Positions 51,295 through 61,754 of a stretch of DNA of 64,000 nucleotides are shown piece after piece; within the stretch, counting starts at the first letter, position 1, and each line of letters starts with the position of its first letter. The notes under the pieces are model-generated. The model was not told where the DNA came from. It did not search any database and worked only from the letters and a program-made list of their open reading frames with translations. Position numbers and translations under genes: made by a program. Source of the DNA: Enterobacteriaceae bacterium RIT693. GTDB lineage: Bacteria > Pseudomonadota > Gammaproteobacteria > Enterobacterales > Enterobacteriaceae. Location: assembly GCA_009668225.1 (NCBI GenBank), contig WJYK01000017.1, positions 36,869-100,868 on the forward strand, in the 5' to 3' direction.

Positions 51295-53277
51295 TCATGA
51301 CTTGTGGAACACGCAAATTCCGTGCGCAGGACCATGCCATACAACCATCACGACCGGGTTATCCTCTCCGGCAAACGGAGGAACGGCGTGCCATTCCCCC
51401 TCAGGTAGAACGATGTCCGCAACGTCTTCGGTCGCGTTAATTGTTATCAGCCAGCGATCGGACAGCTGGATTTGCAGGCGATGCACCCCACACTGCCACT
51501 CATCGACGCTCAGGGGCTGCGCCTCCTTATTCAGCCAGCGAACGTTGCCGTCCCCCTCTTCCCACCAGCCGTTGGCGGTCAACGCCGGAATAGCCTGGCG
51601 CAGGCGAAGAAGGGCCGCCGTAAAGGTGGCTAACCCGTCGTTTCCCTGCTCCCAGTCAAGCCAGGTCAGCACATTGTCCTGGCAGTAGGCGTTGTTGTTG
51701 CCATGCTGGCTGTGGCCATGCTCATCTCCGGCGAGCAACATCGGCGTTCCCTGGGAAAGTAATAACGTTGTGAGCAGCGCATGCACGCTGTCCCGACGCC
51801 GTTCTTTAATAATCAGGCTGGCCTCAAGCCCTTCAAAACCATAGTTATTGCTAAAGTTACTGTTGGTACCGTCGCGGTTATCTTCACCGTTGGCTTCGTT
51901 ATGCTTCTGGTTAAAACTGACGCAATCACGCAGCGTAAAACCATCATGGGCAGTGATTAAATTAATACTGGTGGATGGCCGCCTTTCGCCATGACGATAA
52001 ACATCGCTCGACCCGGCAAAGCGGCAGGCAAACCCGCCCAAAGAGAGATCCTGCTGCAGCCAGAAGCGGCGCATCCCGTCCCTGAAATGATCGTTCCATT
52101 CGGCAAACAGCGGCGGGAAGTTACCGACCTGATACCCCCCCTGACCGATATCCCAGGGCTCGGCTATTAACTTCACCTGCGACAGTTGCGGATCGTTTTT
52201 GATCGCCTCAAACAGCGGCGCATCCTGGCGAAACTCCGGCGTGCGCCCCATCACCGAGGCCAGATCAAAACGGAAACCGTCCACATGGAAGCTGTCAACC
52301 CAGTAACGCAGGCAGTCCGTCATCTGCGCCACCACGCCCGGCGTGCTGAGATTCAGGGTGTTCCCGCAACCGGTCCAGTTCTGGTAATCGCCGTTGTCCA
52401 TTAACCAATAATAGCTACGGTTGTCGATTCCGCTCAGCGACAGGGTTGGGCCGTCTTTGTCCAGCTCCGCGCTGTGGTTCAGGACAATGTCGAGGATCAC
52501 TTCAATGCCGGCTTTGTGCAGCGCTTTGATGGCGCTTCGTAGCTCGTTCGCGGCGTTATGAGGGTTTTGATCTATCGCGTAGTCACTTTCAACGGCATAG
52601 AAAGCGCGAGGGTTGTAGCCCCAATAGTTACTCAGCCCCAGCTGCGAAATGCGGGGTTCGGTAACAAAATGCGCGACGGGCAGCAGTTCAAGCGCCGTGA
52701 TCCCCAGTCGTTTGAAGTAGTCAGTCATCACCGGGTGCCCCAGCGCCGCATAAGTGCCGCGCAGCGCCTCCGGGATGCCGGGATGAAGCAGCGTCAGCCC
52801 ACGGACGTGGGCTTCATAAATAACCGTGTTGCCCCACGGCGTTCTGAGCGGCAGGTCGTCTTCCCAGTCAAATGTTTCCCTGACCACCACGCACTTCGCC
52901 ATGTGCGGGGCGCTGTCTTCGAGGTTGGGTTCATCGTAGCCGCAGTGAAAATGTGGGTGATCTTCGGCACCGCCCACCACCACGCGTGCGCAGGGATCGA
53001 GCAGCAGCTTCGCAGGGTTGAACCGGTGACCCTTTTCAGGCTCCCAAGGCCCGTGAACCCGGTAGCCGTAGAGCAGCCCCGGTTTGCCTTCCGGCAGATA
53101 GCCATGCCAGATGTCCCCTGAACGCGATGGCAAGTCATAGCGCTGTTCGCGACCGTGTTCATCAAACAGGCACAGCTCTACCTTTTCGGCATGCACCGAG
53201 TAGAGGGTGAAATTAACGCCTTTGCCGTCGTAATACGCACCGTACGGTGCCGGGCTACCTTGAGTGAGCTGCATCAT
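51295..53277 (-). CDS. glgX: Glycogen debranching enzyme
   Basis: Hydrolyses alpha-1,6 branches of phosphorylase-limited glycogen. A GH13 enzyme with an N-terminal CBM48-type domain, 660 residues (E. coli 657). Catalytic stretches are [12 protein letters not shown] (nucleophile Asp), LIAEPWD (acid/base Glu) and ITAHDGFTL (Asp). I choose ATG 53277, which overlaps the glgB stop (ATGA) with GGAGGG 6 bases upstream. The longer frame to 53331 lies inside glgB. Confidence 0.96.
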   Translation of the reverse strand: MMQLTQGSPAPYGAYYDGKGVNFTLYSVHAEKVELCLFDEHGREQRYDLPSRSGDIWHGYLPEGKPGLLYGYRVHGPWEPEKGHRFNPAKLLLDPCARVVVGGAEDHPHFHCGYDEPNLEDSAPHMAKCVVVRETFDWEDDLPLRTPWGNTVIYEAHVRGLTLLHPGIPEALRGTYAALGHPVMTDYFKRLGITALELLPVAHFVTEPRISQLGLSNYWGYNPRAFYAVESDYAIDQNPHNAANELRSAIKALHKAGIEVILDIVLNHSAELDKDGPTLSLSGIDNRSYYWLMDNGDYQNWTGCGNTLNLSTPGVVAQMTDCLRYWVDSFHVDGFRFDLASVMGRTPEFRQDAPLFEAIKNDPQLSQVKLIAEPWDIGQGGYQVGNFPPLFAEWNDHFRDGMRRFWLQQDLSLGGFACRFAGSSDVYRHGERRPSTSINLITAHDGFTLRDCVSFNQKHNEANGEDNRDGTNSNFSNNYGFEGLEASLIIKERRRDSVHALLTTLLLSQGTPMLLAGDEHGHSQHGNNNAYCQDNVLTWLDWEQGNDGLATFTAALLRLRQAIPALTANGWWEEGDGNVRWLNKEAQPLSVDEWQCGVHRLQIQLSDRWLITINATEDVADIVLPEGEWHAVPPFAGEDNPVVMVVWHGPAHGICVFHKS

Positions 53278-55463
53278 GCATCGCCCTCCCGGATCAGCCA
53301 GAGGGTGGACAGCGGCGGCAACGTAATGCACAGGGAATGCTCGCGGCCGTGGCTTGGCACCGCCTCGCTGCGCACTGTACCGCTGTTACCGGCGTTACTG
53401 CCGTGATAATGCATCGAGTCTGTATTCAGCTCTTCGCGCCAGCGCCCAGGCTGGTTGATGCCGAAGCGGTAATGGTAGCGAGGTACCGGCGTGAAGTTGC
53501 TGGCAACAATGACCTCGTTGCCCCCGGCATCACGGCGCACGAAAATAAAGACCGAATTCGCCTTATCTTCCACCACCAGCCATTCAAAGCCGTAGTCGTC
53601 AAAATCCAGCTGATGCAGTGCGGCATGGCGCCGGTAGGTATGGTTGAGGTCGCGCACAAGGCGCTGCACGCCATGGTGCCAGTTATCGCCCCCCTGCAGC
53701 AGGTGCCAGTCAAGGCTGCTGTCGTGGTTCCATTCGCGGCCCTGGGCGAACTCATTGCCCATAAACAACAGCTTTTTGCCGGGGAAGGCCCACATCCAGC
53801 CATAGTAAGCGCGCAGGTTGGCGAACTTCTGCCAGGCATCCCCCGGCATGCGGTCGAGAATCGACCTTTTGCCGTGCACGACTTCATCGTGCGAGAGAGG
53901 CAGAACAAAGTTTTCGGTGCCGTTATACAGCATCCCAAAGGTCATTTTATCGTGATGATGCTGGCGGTAGACCGGGTCGAGCTTCATATAGTCGAGCGTG
54001 TCGTGCATCCAGCCAAGATTCCACTTAAACCAGAACCCCAGCCCTCCCATGCTCGGCGGGCGAGAAACGCCGGAAAAATCGGTCGACTCTTCCGCCATGG
54101 TTACCGCGCCCGGCGTTTGCTCACCGATGATACGGTTGGTATTACGCAGAAATTCAATGGCCTCCAGATTTTCACGTCCCCCGAACGCATTCGGGATCCA
54201 CTCGTCTTTTTCGCGACTGTAATCGCGGTAAATCATCGAGGCGACGGCATCCACGCGCAGGCCATCAATGCCAAAACGTTCAATCCAGTACAGCGCGTTG
54301 CCCACCAGATAGTTACAGACTTCACGGCGGCCATAGTTATAAATCAGCGTGTTCCAGTCCTGGTGATAACCCTCACGCGGGTCGCCATGTTCATACAGCG
54401 CGGTACCGTCAAAATTCGCCAGCCCCGCGTCATCCGTCGGGAAATGCCCGGGCACCCAGTCCAGCAGAACGTTAAGTCCGGCCTCGTGGGCGGTCTGAAG
54501 GAAGTAGAGGAAGTCGTCGCGCGTGCCGAAGCGGCGCGTCGGGGCATAAAGCCCTTGCGGCTGATAGCCCCAGCTGCCGTCAAACGGGTGTTCGTTAACC
54601 GGCAACAGTTCAAGATGGGTGAAGCCCATCTCTTTCACGTAGGGAATGAGCTGCTCTGCCAGCTCGCGATAGCTGAGCCAGAAGTTATTGTCGCTGTGGC
54701 GGCGCCAGGAGCCAAGGTGCACTTCATAGATTGAGATGGGCTGGTCAAAGCCGTTAGCTTTCTGCCGTTCGGGGCTGAGCGTGGTTTTCTCCGGCAGGCC
54801 ACAGATCAAAGAGGCCGTTTCGGGGCGCATTTGCGCTTCAAAAGCGTAAGGATCGGCCTTAATACGCAGGTGCCCATCGGCATCCAGCAGCTCGAATTTA
54901 TACAGCTGTCCGTTGTGCGCTCCGGGGATAAACAGCTCCCAAATGCCGCTCTCTCGCCTCAGCCGCATCGGGTGACGGCGGCCGTCCCAGTAGTTAAACT
55001 GCCCGACAACGGAGACACGCCTGGCGTTCGGTGCCCAAAGCGAGAAGCGCGTTCCGGTCACGCCGTCCATCGTGTCGGCGTGCGCGCCCAGCGTTTCATA
55101 CGGGCGTAGATGCGTGCCTTCGGAGAGCAGCCAGCTGTCCAGGTCCTGAATCAGCGGCCCAAAGCGATAGGGATCGTCAATCAGGTTCTCCTGACCGTGC
55201 CAGACCACGGCAAGCTGATAGCGAAAGGCATTTTTACGGCGAGGAATCAGCCCACAAAAGAAACCCCGGGAATCAAGGCACTCCAGTTGGCCCACTTTGC
55301 GCCCGGTTTTTGGTTCGATAACCCAGACTTCTGTGGCGTTAGGCAACAGCGCACGGACTTCAAGCCCGGCGTCTGTTTGATGCATTCCCAGCAGGGAAAA
55401 CGGATCGGCAAAATGACCCGTAATTAGCGCATTGATCACGTCTCTTTCCGGCAGAACAGACAT
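53274..55463 (-). CDS. glgB: 1,4-alpha-glucan branching enzyme
   Basis: Introduces alpha-1,6 branches into glycogen. A GH13 enzyme of 729 residues (E. coli 728). N-terminal carbohydrate-binding domains occupy about the first 220 residues. Catalytic stretches are [29 protein letters not shown] and [12 protein letters not shown]. First gene of glgBXCAP; its upstream 261 bases also hold the asd terminator. Confidence 0.98.
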   Translation of the reverse strand: MSVLPERDVINALITGHFADPFSLLGMHQTDAGLEVRALLPNATEVWVIEPKTGRKVGQLECLDSRGFFCGLIPRRKNAFRYQLAVVWHGQENLIDDPYRFGPLIQDLDSWLLSEGTHLRPYETLGAHADTMDGVTGTRFSLWAPNARRVSVVGQFNYWDGRRHPMRLRRESGIWELFIPGAHNGQLYKFELLDADGHLRIKADPYAFEAQMRPETASLICGLPEKTTLSPERQKANGFDQPISIYEVHLGSWRRHSDNNFWLSYRELAEQLIPYVKEMGFTHLELLPVNEHPFDGSWGYQPQGLYAPTRRFGTRDDFLYFLQTAHEAGLNVLLDWVPGHFPTDDAGLANFDGTALYEHGDPREGYHQDWNTLIYNYGRREVCNYLVGNALYWIERFGIDGLRVDAVASMIYRDYSREKDEWIPNAFGGRENLEAIEFLRNTNRIIGEQTPGAVTMAEESTDFSGVSRPPSMGGLGFWFKWNLGWMHDTLDYMKLDPVYRQHHHDKMTFGMLYNGTENFVLPLSHDEVVHGKRSILDRMPGDAWQKFANLRAYYGWMWAFPGKKLLFMGNEFAQGREWNHDSSLDWHLLQGGDNWHHGVQRLVRDLNHTYRRHAALHQLDFDDYGFEWLVVEDKANSVFIFVRRDAGGNEVIVASNFTPVPRYHYRFGINQPGRWREELNTDSMHYHGSNAGNSGTVRSEAVPSHGREHSLCITLPPLSTLWLIREGDA

Positions 55464-55686
55464 GGCATTTTCCTTTTTTATGTGTCACCAACAACCCACG
55501 CTACGCCGCCGCGCAGGTACGACACTTATCATTGACCTGACGAACGGCACTTAACTCCTGTAAGCCGGTTCGCCCAATACTCGCCAAAACGCTTGCGCGT
55601 GATGACTTAAGCATAGCCAACGCTTTATTGACTCCTCGTGAAATAAATTAATAACTTCCGTTTTACCTCAAATTGCAGGCAAAAAA

Positions 55687-55710
55687 AGAGGGGCATCATT
55701 TGCCCCTCTG
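55687..55710 (-). terminator. Rho-independent terminator of asd
   Basis: On the minus strand, AGAGGGGCA / TGCCCCTCT (loop AATGA) followed by seven T residues, 15 bases past the asd stop. It separates asd from the glgB promoter. Confidence 0.9.
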
Positions 55711-55724
55711 TTAACTCCGCTTGA

Positions 55725-56831
55725 TTATGCGAGCGCCCGCAGCATTCTGCGCAGCGGCTCGGCAGCGCCCCACAGCAGCTGGTCGCCGACGGTGAAGGCC
55801 GAAAGATACTCAGGCCCCATGTTCAGCTTACGCAGGCGGCCAACTGGCGTAGACAGCGTGCCGGTTACCGCAGCCGGGGTCAGCTCACGCATGGTGATAT
55901 CACGGTCGTTTGGCACCACTTTCGCCCACGGGTTGTGCGCGGCCAGCAGCTCTTCCACGGTTGGGATAGACACATCTTTCTTCAGCTTGATGGTAAACGC
56001 CTGGCTGTGGCAACGCAGCGCGCCCACACGCACGCACAGACCGTCAACCGGGATAACGGAAGAGGTGGCAAGAATTTTGTTGGTCTCCGCCTGACCTTTC
56101 CACTCTTCACGGCTCTGACCGTTGTCGAGCTGCTTGTCGATCCACGGGATCAGGCTGCCGGCCAGCGGCACGCCGAAGTTATCAACCGGCAGCTTACCGC
56201 TGCGGCCAAGCTCGGTGACCTTACGTTCGATATCCAGAATCGCGGAAGCCGGATTCGCCAGTTCGGTGGAGACTTCGCCATACAGCTGGCCCATTTGATT
56301 CAGCAGTTCACGCATATGGCGCGCGCCGCCGCCGGATGCAGCCTGGTAAGTCGCAACGGATACCCAGTCAACAAGGTCGTTGGCAAACAGGCCGCCGAGG
56401 GACATCAGCATCAGGCTTACGGTGCAGTTGCCGCCAACGAAGGTTTTGACGCCTTTGTTCAGGCCTTCCTGAATGACATGCTGATTGACCGGGTCGAGGA
56501 TAATAATCGCGTCATCTTTCATGCGTAGAGAAGAAGCTGCGTCAATCCAGTAACCTTGCCAGCCGCTTTCACGGAGCTTTGGATAGATTTCGTTGGTATA
56601 ATCGCCGCCCTGGCAGGTCACTATGATATCCAGCGCCTTCAGCGCTTCCAGATCAAATGCGTCCTGCAATGTACCGCCGGTAGTGCCGGTAAACGTAGGG
56701 GCTGCCTGCCCAAGCTGGGAAGTGGAGAAGAAAACCGGACGAATGGCGTCAAAATCGCGCTCTTCCACCATGCGTTGCATGAGTACAGAGCCGACCATAC
56801 CGCGCCAGCCAATAAAACCAACATTTTTCAT
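55725..56831 (-). CDS. asd: Aspartate-semialdehyde dehydrogenase
   Basis: Reduces aspartyl phosphate to aspartate semialdehyde with NADPH, at the branch to lysine/diaminopimelate, methionine and threonine. 368 residues (E. coli 367). The NADP-binding [14 protein letters not shown] is at residues 9-22. The active-site Cys is in [18 protein letters not shown] near 135, and the catalytic His is in [14 protein letters not shown]. It is divergent from yhgN. Confidence 0.98.
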   Translation of the reverse strand: MKNVGFIGWRGMVGSVLMQRMVEERDFDAIRPVFFSTSQLGQAAPTFTGTTGGTLQDAFDLEALKALDIIVTCQGGDYTNEIYPKLRESGWQGYWIDAASSLRMKDDAIIILDPVNQHVIQEGLNKGVKTFVGGNCTVSLMLMSLGGLFANDLVDWVSVATYQAASGGGARHMRELLNQMGQLYGEVSTELANPASAILDIERKVTELGRSGKLPVDNFGVPLAGSLIPWIDKQLDNGQSREEWKGQAETNKILATSSVIPVDGLCVRVGALRCHSQAFTIKLKKDVSIPTVEELLAAHNPWAKVVPNDRDITMRELTPAAVTGTLSTPVGRLRKLNMGPEYLSAFTVGDQLLWGAAEPLRRMLRALA

Positions 56832-57005
56832 AGCGACTTAATCCTGCAGAGATGATTGCGTGTGTAAGCGCTGGCAGTGAGCCAGAACATCACTCCACAT
56901 TACAAAATGCAGCCAAAGTCGCAAGTGAAATTAATCAATGATATCTGCCGTGTCAGAAACAAAGCTTATTACCAGAAACAACTTGCCAGATTTTGGGGAA
57001 AACAG

Positions 57006-57599
57006 ATGACTGAAATCATATCCGCAGCGGTTTTACTGATCCTGATTATGGACCCGCTCGGCAACCTGCCGATCTTTATGTCGGTGCTAAAACATACGGA
57101 GCCAAAGCGCCGCCGGGCCATTATGATCCGCGAACTGCTTATTGCTCTACTGCTAATGCTTATCTTCCTGTTTGCCGGGGAGAAAATCCTGGGCTTCCTG
57201 AATTTGCGGGCCGAAACCGTCTCCATTTCAGGCGGGATTATCCTGTTCCTTATCGCCATTAAGATGATTTTTCCGGGCCAGGAAGGCAGTTCGTCCGGCC
57301 TGCCCGCCGGGGAAGAGCCGTTTATCGTGCCGCTGGCGATCCCGCTGGTTGCCGGCCCTTCTCTGCTGGCCACGCTGATGCTGCTGTCGCACCAGTATCC
57401 AAACCAGATGGGACATTTAGTGGCCGCGCTGATGCTGGCCTGGGGTGGCACGGTGGCCATTCTGCTGCAGTCTTCCCTGTTCCTGCGCCTGCTGGGTGAA
57501 AAAGGCGTGAATGCCCTTGAGCGCCTGATGGGGCTGGTGCTGATTATGATTTCCACCCAGATGTTCCTGGATGGGATCAGAACGTGGATGCGTGGGTAA
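57006..57599 (+). CDS. yhgN: YhgN, MarC-family inner-membrane protein
   Basis: A predicted six-helix membrane protein of unknown transport or stress role. 197 residues from ATG 57006 (MTEIISAAVLLILIMDPLGN), identical in length to E. coli; GGGGA precedes it. The frame remains open 43 codons upstream without support. Typical MarC features are DPLGNLPIF, SGGIILFLIAIKMIF and PLAIPLVAGPSLLATLML. It is divergent from asd. In E. coli gntU follows directly, but here a long repeat and a lipoprotein gene intervene. Confidence 0.95.
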   Translation: MTEIISAAVLLILIMDPLGNLPIFMSVLKHTEPKRRRAIMIRELLIALLLMLIFLFAGEKILGFLNLRAETVSISGGIILFLIAIKMIFPGQEGSSSGLPAGEEPFIVPLAIPLVAGPSLLATLMLLSHQYPNQMGHLVAALMLAWGGTVAILLQSSLFLRLLGEKGVNALERLMGLVLIMISTQMFLDGIRTWMRG

Positions 57600-57674
57600 A
57601 ATAGAGAGCCTTTTGCCGTAAATATCCTCTATGAAAGTTCGGCTAAGGTTTCATTCACTTATAGCCCGCAGTTG

Positions 57675-58136
57675 TTCCGTTCACCAGAAAATCTGTGTTC
57701 CACATAAGTTCAGAGTACGGTGAACGTGTCCGGGGGATAACGCCATCCCCCGAACAGCCCCGACGCCCGGCGAGCTCATCGCCGCTGAAGCGGTAAACCC
57801 CCGGCTATCACCCAAACAGTCGGGGGCGATGAGAGCCGGGGACAAGGGTGTAGCTGTAGGTCTTGAAGCGACTGTAATGTTCTGTGTAGCTGCGGGTTTG
57901 AAGCGAGGCTTGGTTCCGGCTTAAATCGCCTCCGTTTTCTCTCCGACTGGCCAGGGTCCGGACGTCGGGAACGCATCTCAGCCGACCCAGGACTGGGAGA
58001 TAAAGCGGAGGTCTGCCGCTTTATCGGTCGATTTATTTGGCCGGGAGTCCGGGGTCTCGAGGAAGTGACGGTGACTTCCCCGAGACGTTCACCGTTGCGG
58101 TGGCTGCATATAAAACAGGACTGGAAGTGAACGGAA
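57675..58136 (+). repeat. Long intergenic repeat, copy C (462 bp)
   Basis: Fills the 589-base spacer between convergent yhgN and the lipoprotein gene. The ends are inverted: TTCCGTTCAC (57675-57684) and GTGAACGGAA (58127-58136). The inner pair is CGGTGAACG (57718-57726) and CGTTCACCG (58086-58094). The hairpin GTCCGGGGGAT / ATCCCCCGAAC is at 57728-57755. Against copy B it lacks about 85 bases after CACCCAAACA and about 25 bases after GGACGTCGG. It has no plausible gene. Confidence 0.85.
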
Positions 58137-58188
58137 TCTTAGCCGATCCCACATAAGCAAGAGATAACCCTACCAGGCTCGATCCCCC

Positions 58189-58623
58189 TCACGAACACAT
58201 ATACCGATACGGCCCCGGCTGGCATGCACGCAGCAGGAGATGAAGATTTTCCTGCTTCAGCGTATACATGCCGCCAAAGAACGGATCGACAATCAGCCAC
58301 CCCGGTACGCCGAAGAAGATGATGTTGCCGAAGAGATACCAATTGCTAAAACGGATTTCCAGCGGTATGGACATGGAGTAATACCCTTCGTGCTTTAGCA
58401 TCAGCGTATAGTTTTTCTTCCCGAAGTAGCTGCCGTCCGTCTTTTTAAGCGTCACGGACTGTGGGGTGATGCCCTGCGCGGCAATCTCTCCCTTGCCATC
58501 AAAAATCGTAAAGGCCGCGCTCTTTGGCGTACTGTCGATATACACCGTGGCGTCATTATTGCTAACCAGCGTCGCGCAGCCGGTTAACAGCGGCAATAAC
58601 AGTAAGAAGAGTAATTTTTTCAT
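58189..58623 (-). CDS. Putative lipoprotein, unknown function
   Basis: 144 residues starting MKKLLFLLLLPLLTGCATLVSN. A short signal ends in the lipobox LTGC, so Cys16 should be lipidated; the residue after it is Ala, which fits outer-membrane sorting. The centre has a PEGA-like beta domain (VYIDSTPKSAAFTIFDGKGE). A hydrophobic stretch YLFGNIIFFGVPGWLIVDPFFGGMY follows, typical of small lipoproteins of the YceK or phage-lysis-associated type. Absent from this position in E. coli. Function not known. Confidence 0.8.
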   Translation of the reverse strand: MKKLLFLLLLPLLTGCATLVSNNDATVYIDSTPKSAAFTIFDGKGEIAAQGITPQSVTLKKTDGSYFGKKNYTLMLKHEGYYSMSIPLEIRFSNWYLFGNIIFFGVPGWLIVDPFFGGMYTLKQENLHLLLRACQPGPYRYMCS

Positions 58624-58689
58624 GCGGCGCTCCCTCTTTAATAGGGAGTAAGAGCGTCACGGGAAGAGAGAAGCTTAACCCGTAAAAGC

Positions 58690-58717
58690 AAAACACCCGG
58701 CAATTACCGGGTGTTTT
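58690..58717. terminator. Terminator between gntU and the lipoprotein gene
   Basis: Stem AACACCCGG / CCGGGTGTT with loop CAATTA and T residues on both sides. It follows the gntU stop on the minus strand. Confidence 0.9.
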
Positions 58718-58737
58718 TAGCAGGTTCAGACGAGAGA

Positions 58738-60078
58738 TTAAGACAGCAGGCTGAACGCAATCATCCCGACAATCGCCCCGGTGGTGCCGAGGATGGTTTC
58801 CATCATCGTCCAGGTCTTCAGCGTTTGTGCTTCGGTTGCGCCGGTAAACTTACCAAACAGCCAGAAGCCTGCGTCGTTCACGTGGCTCACCACGATAGAG
58901 CCGCCCGCGATACAGATAGACAGCGCCGCCATCTGCGCGCCGTTATAATGCAACTGCTCGATGACCGGCATCACCAGGCCAACGGCGGTCAGGCAGGCCA
59001 CGGTCGCGGAACCCTGAATAATACGTACCGCAGCCGCCAGCACGAAGCAGGTAATCGCGATAGGCAGACCCATGCCGGTCAGCGCTTCGCCCAATGCCGG
59101 GCCCACGCCGGAGTCAACCAGCACCTGTTTGAACACGCCACCGGCGCCGATAACCAGCAGGATAATCCCCGCAGGCTGCAGCGCCTGGCCGCACACCGCC
59201 ATCACTTTTTCTTTGTCCATGCCCTGGCGATAGGCCAGACCATAAATAGCCACCAGGCAGGCCACCAGAATCGCGGTGAACGGGTGGCCGATGAACTCCA
59301 GCCATTCGTACAGCGTAGAACCCGGCGCGGTGAAACGAGCGGCAATGGTTTTCAGGCCAACCAGCACCAGCGGCAGCAGGATCAGCGACAGGCTGAAGCC
59401 AAAGGACGGCAGCTTGCCTTCGCCCAGGTGCGGCTCGGAGATATCGTCCGGGATTTCCAGCGAAACAAATTTGCTGATGAAGTTTCCGAACAGCGGGCCG
59501 GCGATAATCATGCCGGGGATCGCGGCGCACAGGCCAATCAGGATCATCCAGCCAAAGTCAGCGTGCATCTGCGATGCCAGCAGCATCGGCGCAGGCCCAG
59601 GCAGCAGGAACGCGGCAGCAGCGGCGACGCCCGCAAACAGAGGGATCACCAGCTTCACCAGGTTGGTTCCGGTATGGCGCGCCATCGAAAACGCAACGCT
59701 TATCAGCAGCACGATGGCTACCTCAAAGAACAGCGGCAGCGCGCAAATCAGACCCGCCAGGCCAATCGCGTAATGCGCGCGGCTGTGGCCGAAGGACTTC
59801 AGCATCTTAACGGCAATCTGATCCACCGCGCCGGTTTCATGCAGAATTTTGCCGAACATCGCGCCGAGGGCCACCACAATCGCCAGGAAGCCCAGCGTAC
59901 CGCCCATGCCTTTCTGCATGGTGTCGGCGATTTTGTCGAGCGGCATGCCGGAGAACAGCCCGGCACCAATAGAAACCACCATCAAAGCCACGAAGGCGTG
60001 CATACGGGCCTTCATCACTAAAAACAGCAGGAGCAGCACGGAGCCGACCGCGGTTAAAACAAGCGTTAATGTACTCAC
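58738..60078 (-). CDS. gntU: Low-affinity gluconate transporter GntU
   Basis: An inner-membrane gluconate:H+ symporter of the GntP family. 446 residues, the same as E. coli, with about twelve hydrophobic segments from residue 5. Family stretches include GALFxKILHETGAVD-like LGAMFGKILHETGAVD, LFFEVAIVLLISVAF, and near the C-terminus SHVNDAGFWLFGKF. It overlaps gntK by 4 bases and is the last gene of gntRKU. Confidence 0.97.
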   Translation of the reverse strand: MSTLTLVLTAVGSVLLLLFLVMKARMHAFVALMVVSIGAGLFSGMPLDKIADTMQKGMGGTLGFLAIVVALGAMFGKILHETGAVDQIAVKMLKSFGHSRAHYAIGLAGLICALPLFFEVAIVLLISVAFSMARHTGTNLVKLVIPLFAGVAAAAAFLLPGPAPMLLASQMHADFGWMILIGLCAAIPGMIIAGPLFGNFISKFVSLEIPDDISEPHLGEGKLPSFGFSLSLILLPLVLVGLKTIAARFTAPGSTLYEWLEFIGHPFTAILVACLVAIYGLAYRQGMDKEKVMAVCGQALQPAGIILLVIGAGGVFKQVLVDSGVGPALGEALTGMGLPIAITCFVLAAAVRIIQGSATVACLTAVGLVMPVIEQLHYNGAQMAALSICIAGGSIVVSHVNDAGFWLFGKFTGATEAQTLKTWTMMETILGTTGAIVGMIAFSLLS

Positions 60079-60608
60079 TCTGCGCTGCCTTGGTTGATTA
60101 ATGCGAGGGTGCTGGCGACAACGCCGTCCAGCGGCTGGTCGATATCCACGATCAGCACGTCTTTTTCATCCGCCTGCGGCTCTTGCAGGGTTTCGAATTG
60201 AGTCACCAGCATCTGGGTTTTGAAGAAATGGCCTTTACGCGCTTTCAGGCGGCTTTCAATCACCCCGAAGTCGCCTTTCATATAGATAAAGGAGAGGTTC
60301 GGATTGCCGTCACGCAGCAGGTCACGATAGTGCTTTTTCAGCGCCGAACAGACGATCAGCGAAACCTTGTTGGTGCGCTGCATCGCAAACGCGGCGTCGT
60401 TTAACGCCTTCAGCCACGGGGTACGGTCGTCGTCGTTCAGCGGCTCGCCGGAGGCCATTTTCAGGATGTTGCTGCGGGGATGCAGGAAGTCGCCGTCAAG
60501 AAACGCGGCGTTCAGCCGATGGGCAACTTCGCTGGCAACGGCGGATTTGCCGCTGCCGGAGACGCCCATCAGGACGTAAATGTGGTGGTCGTGATTAGTA
60601 GTGCTCAT
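60075..60608 (-). CDS. gntK: Gluconokinase (thermoresistant)
   Basis: Phosphorylates gluconate to 6-phosphogluconate for the Entner-Doudoroff and pentose phosphate routes. I use ATG 60608 (MSTTNHDHHIYVLMG) with GGAG 5 bases upstream, giving 177 residues (E. coli 175). The P-loop GVSGSGKSAV is at residues 15-24, and DGDFLHPRSN contributes to the substrate site. Two GntR-type operators lie upstream. Confidence 0.97.
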   Translation of the reverse strand: MSTTNHDHHIYVLMGVSGSGKSAVASEVAHRLNAAFLDGDFLHPRSNILKMASGEPLNDDDRTPWLKALNDAAFAMQRTNKVSLIVCSALKKHYRDLLRDGNPNLSFIYMKGDFGVIESRLKARKGHFFKTQMLVTQFETLQEPQADEKDVLIVDIDQPLDGVVASTLALINQGSAE

Positions 60609-60645
60609 GATGGCTCCGACTCTGACACAAAGCAATGCGCCTGGT

Positions 60646-60675
60646 TTTGTTACGGGTAACTGTTACCGATAACAT
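60646..60675. promoter_or_regulatory. Tandem GntR operators upstream of gntK
   Basis: TGTTACGGGTAACTG (60648-60662) and, directly after, TGTTACCGATAACAT (60661-60675). Both fit the GntR palindrome ATGTTACCGNTAACAT; the second is nearly perfect. They lie 40-67 bases upstream of the gntK ATG, so they should repress gntKU in the absence of gluconate. Confidence 0.8.
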
Positions 60676-60758
60676 TTTCCGGTCTGGCTGCGCAATAAGC
60701 AATAACCATTAGCTTGCAAAGTGTATAAGTGTGAGCTGTATCAAATAAAATTTTCGGC

Positions 60759-61754
60759 TTAGATCGAGCCGCCGGGCGACAGCGTAAAGCCTAAATCGAG
60801 CATTTTTGGGGTAATGATCTCACCGCGAATACGCGCCAGCAGACGCTCTGCCCCGATACGCCCCATGCGCTCTCGCGGGGTAAGCACGCTCGCCAGCCGC
60901 GGCTCCATCACCTGCCCGATGTCATGGCCGTGGAAACCGGCAATCGCCATATCTTCCGGAATGCGCAGGCCCTGGCGCTGGCATTCAAACGCCGCACCAA
61001 TCGCTAAGTCATCGTTGGTGCAGAAGATACTGTCGAGCTGTGGATATTCCCGTTTTGCCTGGCGCAGCAGCTCAATGCCGGTGGAGTAAGAAGAGGAGTT
61101 TTCAATCATCACGCTGTACGGCGTCAGCCCGGCGTCGAGCATCGCCTGCTCGTAGCCTTTTTGCTTGATGAGGGTACGTTCGTCGAGCCGCGCGCCGAGG
61201 TAAGCAACGTGCCTGTGGCCACGGGCAATGATGGTGGCCGTCATTTGGCGAGCCGCTTCGAAGTTATCAAAGCCCACGGCGATATCCAGGCAGGGAGAAA
61301 TGCTATCCATCAGCTCCACCACCGGAATACCGGCGACTTCAATCATCTTTAGCGTTCTGGCCGTGTGGTTCCGCTCGGTCAAAATCAGGCCGTCGATGTT
61401 CCAGGACAGCATGGATTCCAGGCGCTCCTGTTCCAGCTCCGGCTTATAGCCGTAGTGGGCGAGCATGGTTTGATAGCCGTGGGCATCAATGACGTTTTCA
61501 ATGCCGCGCAGGACTTCGGCGAATACCTGGTTGGTCAGAGAAGGAAGCAGGACACCGATGGCCCGGCTGGTTGAATTAGAAAGAATATCCGGCGCACGGT
61601 TCGGGATATAGCCCAGCTCATCTAACGCGGCGGCAATTTTAACCTGCAGCGCGGCAGACACCTGATCCGGGTTGCGTAAAAAACGGCTGACCGTCATTTT
61701 GGTCACCCCAACGCGATCCGCAACATCCTGTAGTACCGGTCTTTTCTTTTTCAT
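60759..61754 (-). CDS. gntR: Gluconate repressor GntR
   Basis: A LacI-family repressor of gluconate genes. 331 residues, as in E. coli. The N-terminal HTH (VLQDVADRVGVTKMTVSRFLRN) at residues 7-28 is followed by the hinge PNRAPDILSNSTSRAIGV and the periplasmic-binding-like effector domain. It is upstream of gntK on the same strand with 150 bases between, including the tandem GntR operators, so gntKU can be controlled independently of gntR. Confidence 0.97.
   Translation of the reverse strand: MKKKRPVLQDVADRVGVTKMTVSRFLRNPDQVSAALQVKIAAALDELGYIPNRAPDILSNSTSRAIGVLLPSLTNQVFAEVLRGIENVIDAHGYQTMLAHYGYKPELEQERLESMLSWNIDGLILTERNHTARTLKMIEVAGIPVVELMDSISPCLDIAVGFDNFEAARQMTATIIARGHRHVAYLGARLDERTLIKQKGYEQAMLDAGLTPYSVMIENSSSYSTGIELLRQAKREYPQLDSIFCTNDDLAIGAAFECQRQGLRIPEDMAIAGFHGHDIGQVMEPRLASVLTPRERMGRIGAERLLARIRGEIITPKMLDLGFTLSPGGSI

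Noticed and set aside
53337..54734. A 465-codon plus-strand frame antisense to glgB
   Set aside because: Fully opposite a certain gene, with composition of an antisense shadow. The similar long frame 41438-42796 opposite glpD is rejected for the same reason.
57776..57976. 66-codon minus-strand frame inside repeat copy C, with a related frame in copy A
   Set aside because: The similarity between frames comes from the repeat itself. The frames are Arg/Pro-rich, lack start signals and are broken in copy B.
58711..60021. A 436-codon plus-strand frame antisense to gntU
   Set aside because: His/Gln/Arg-rich shadow of a clear membrane protein gene; no start signal.
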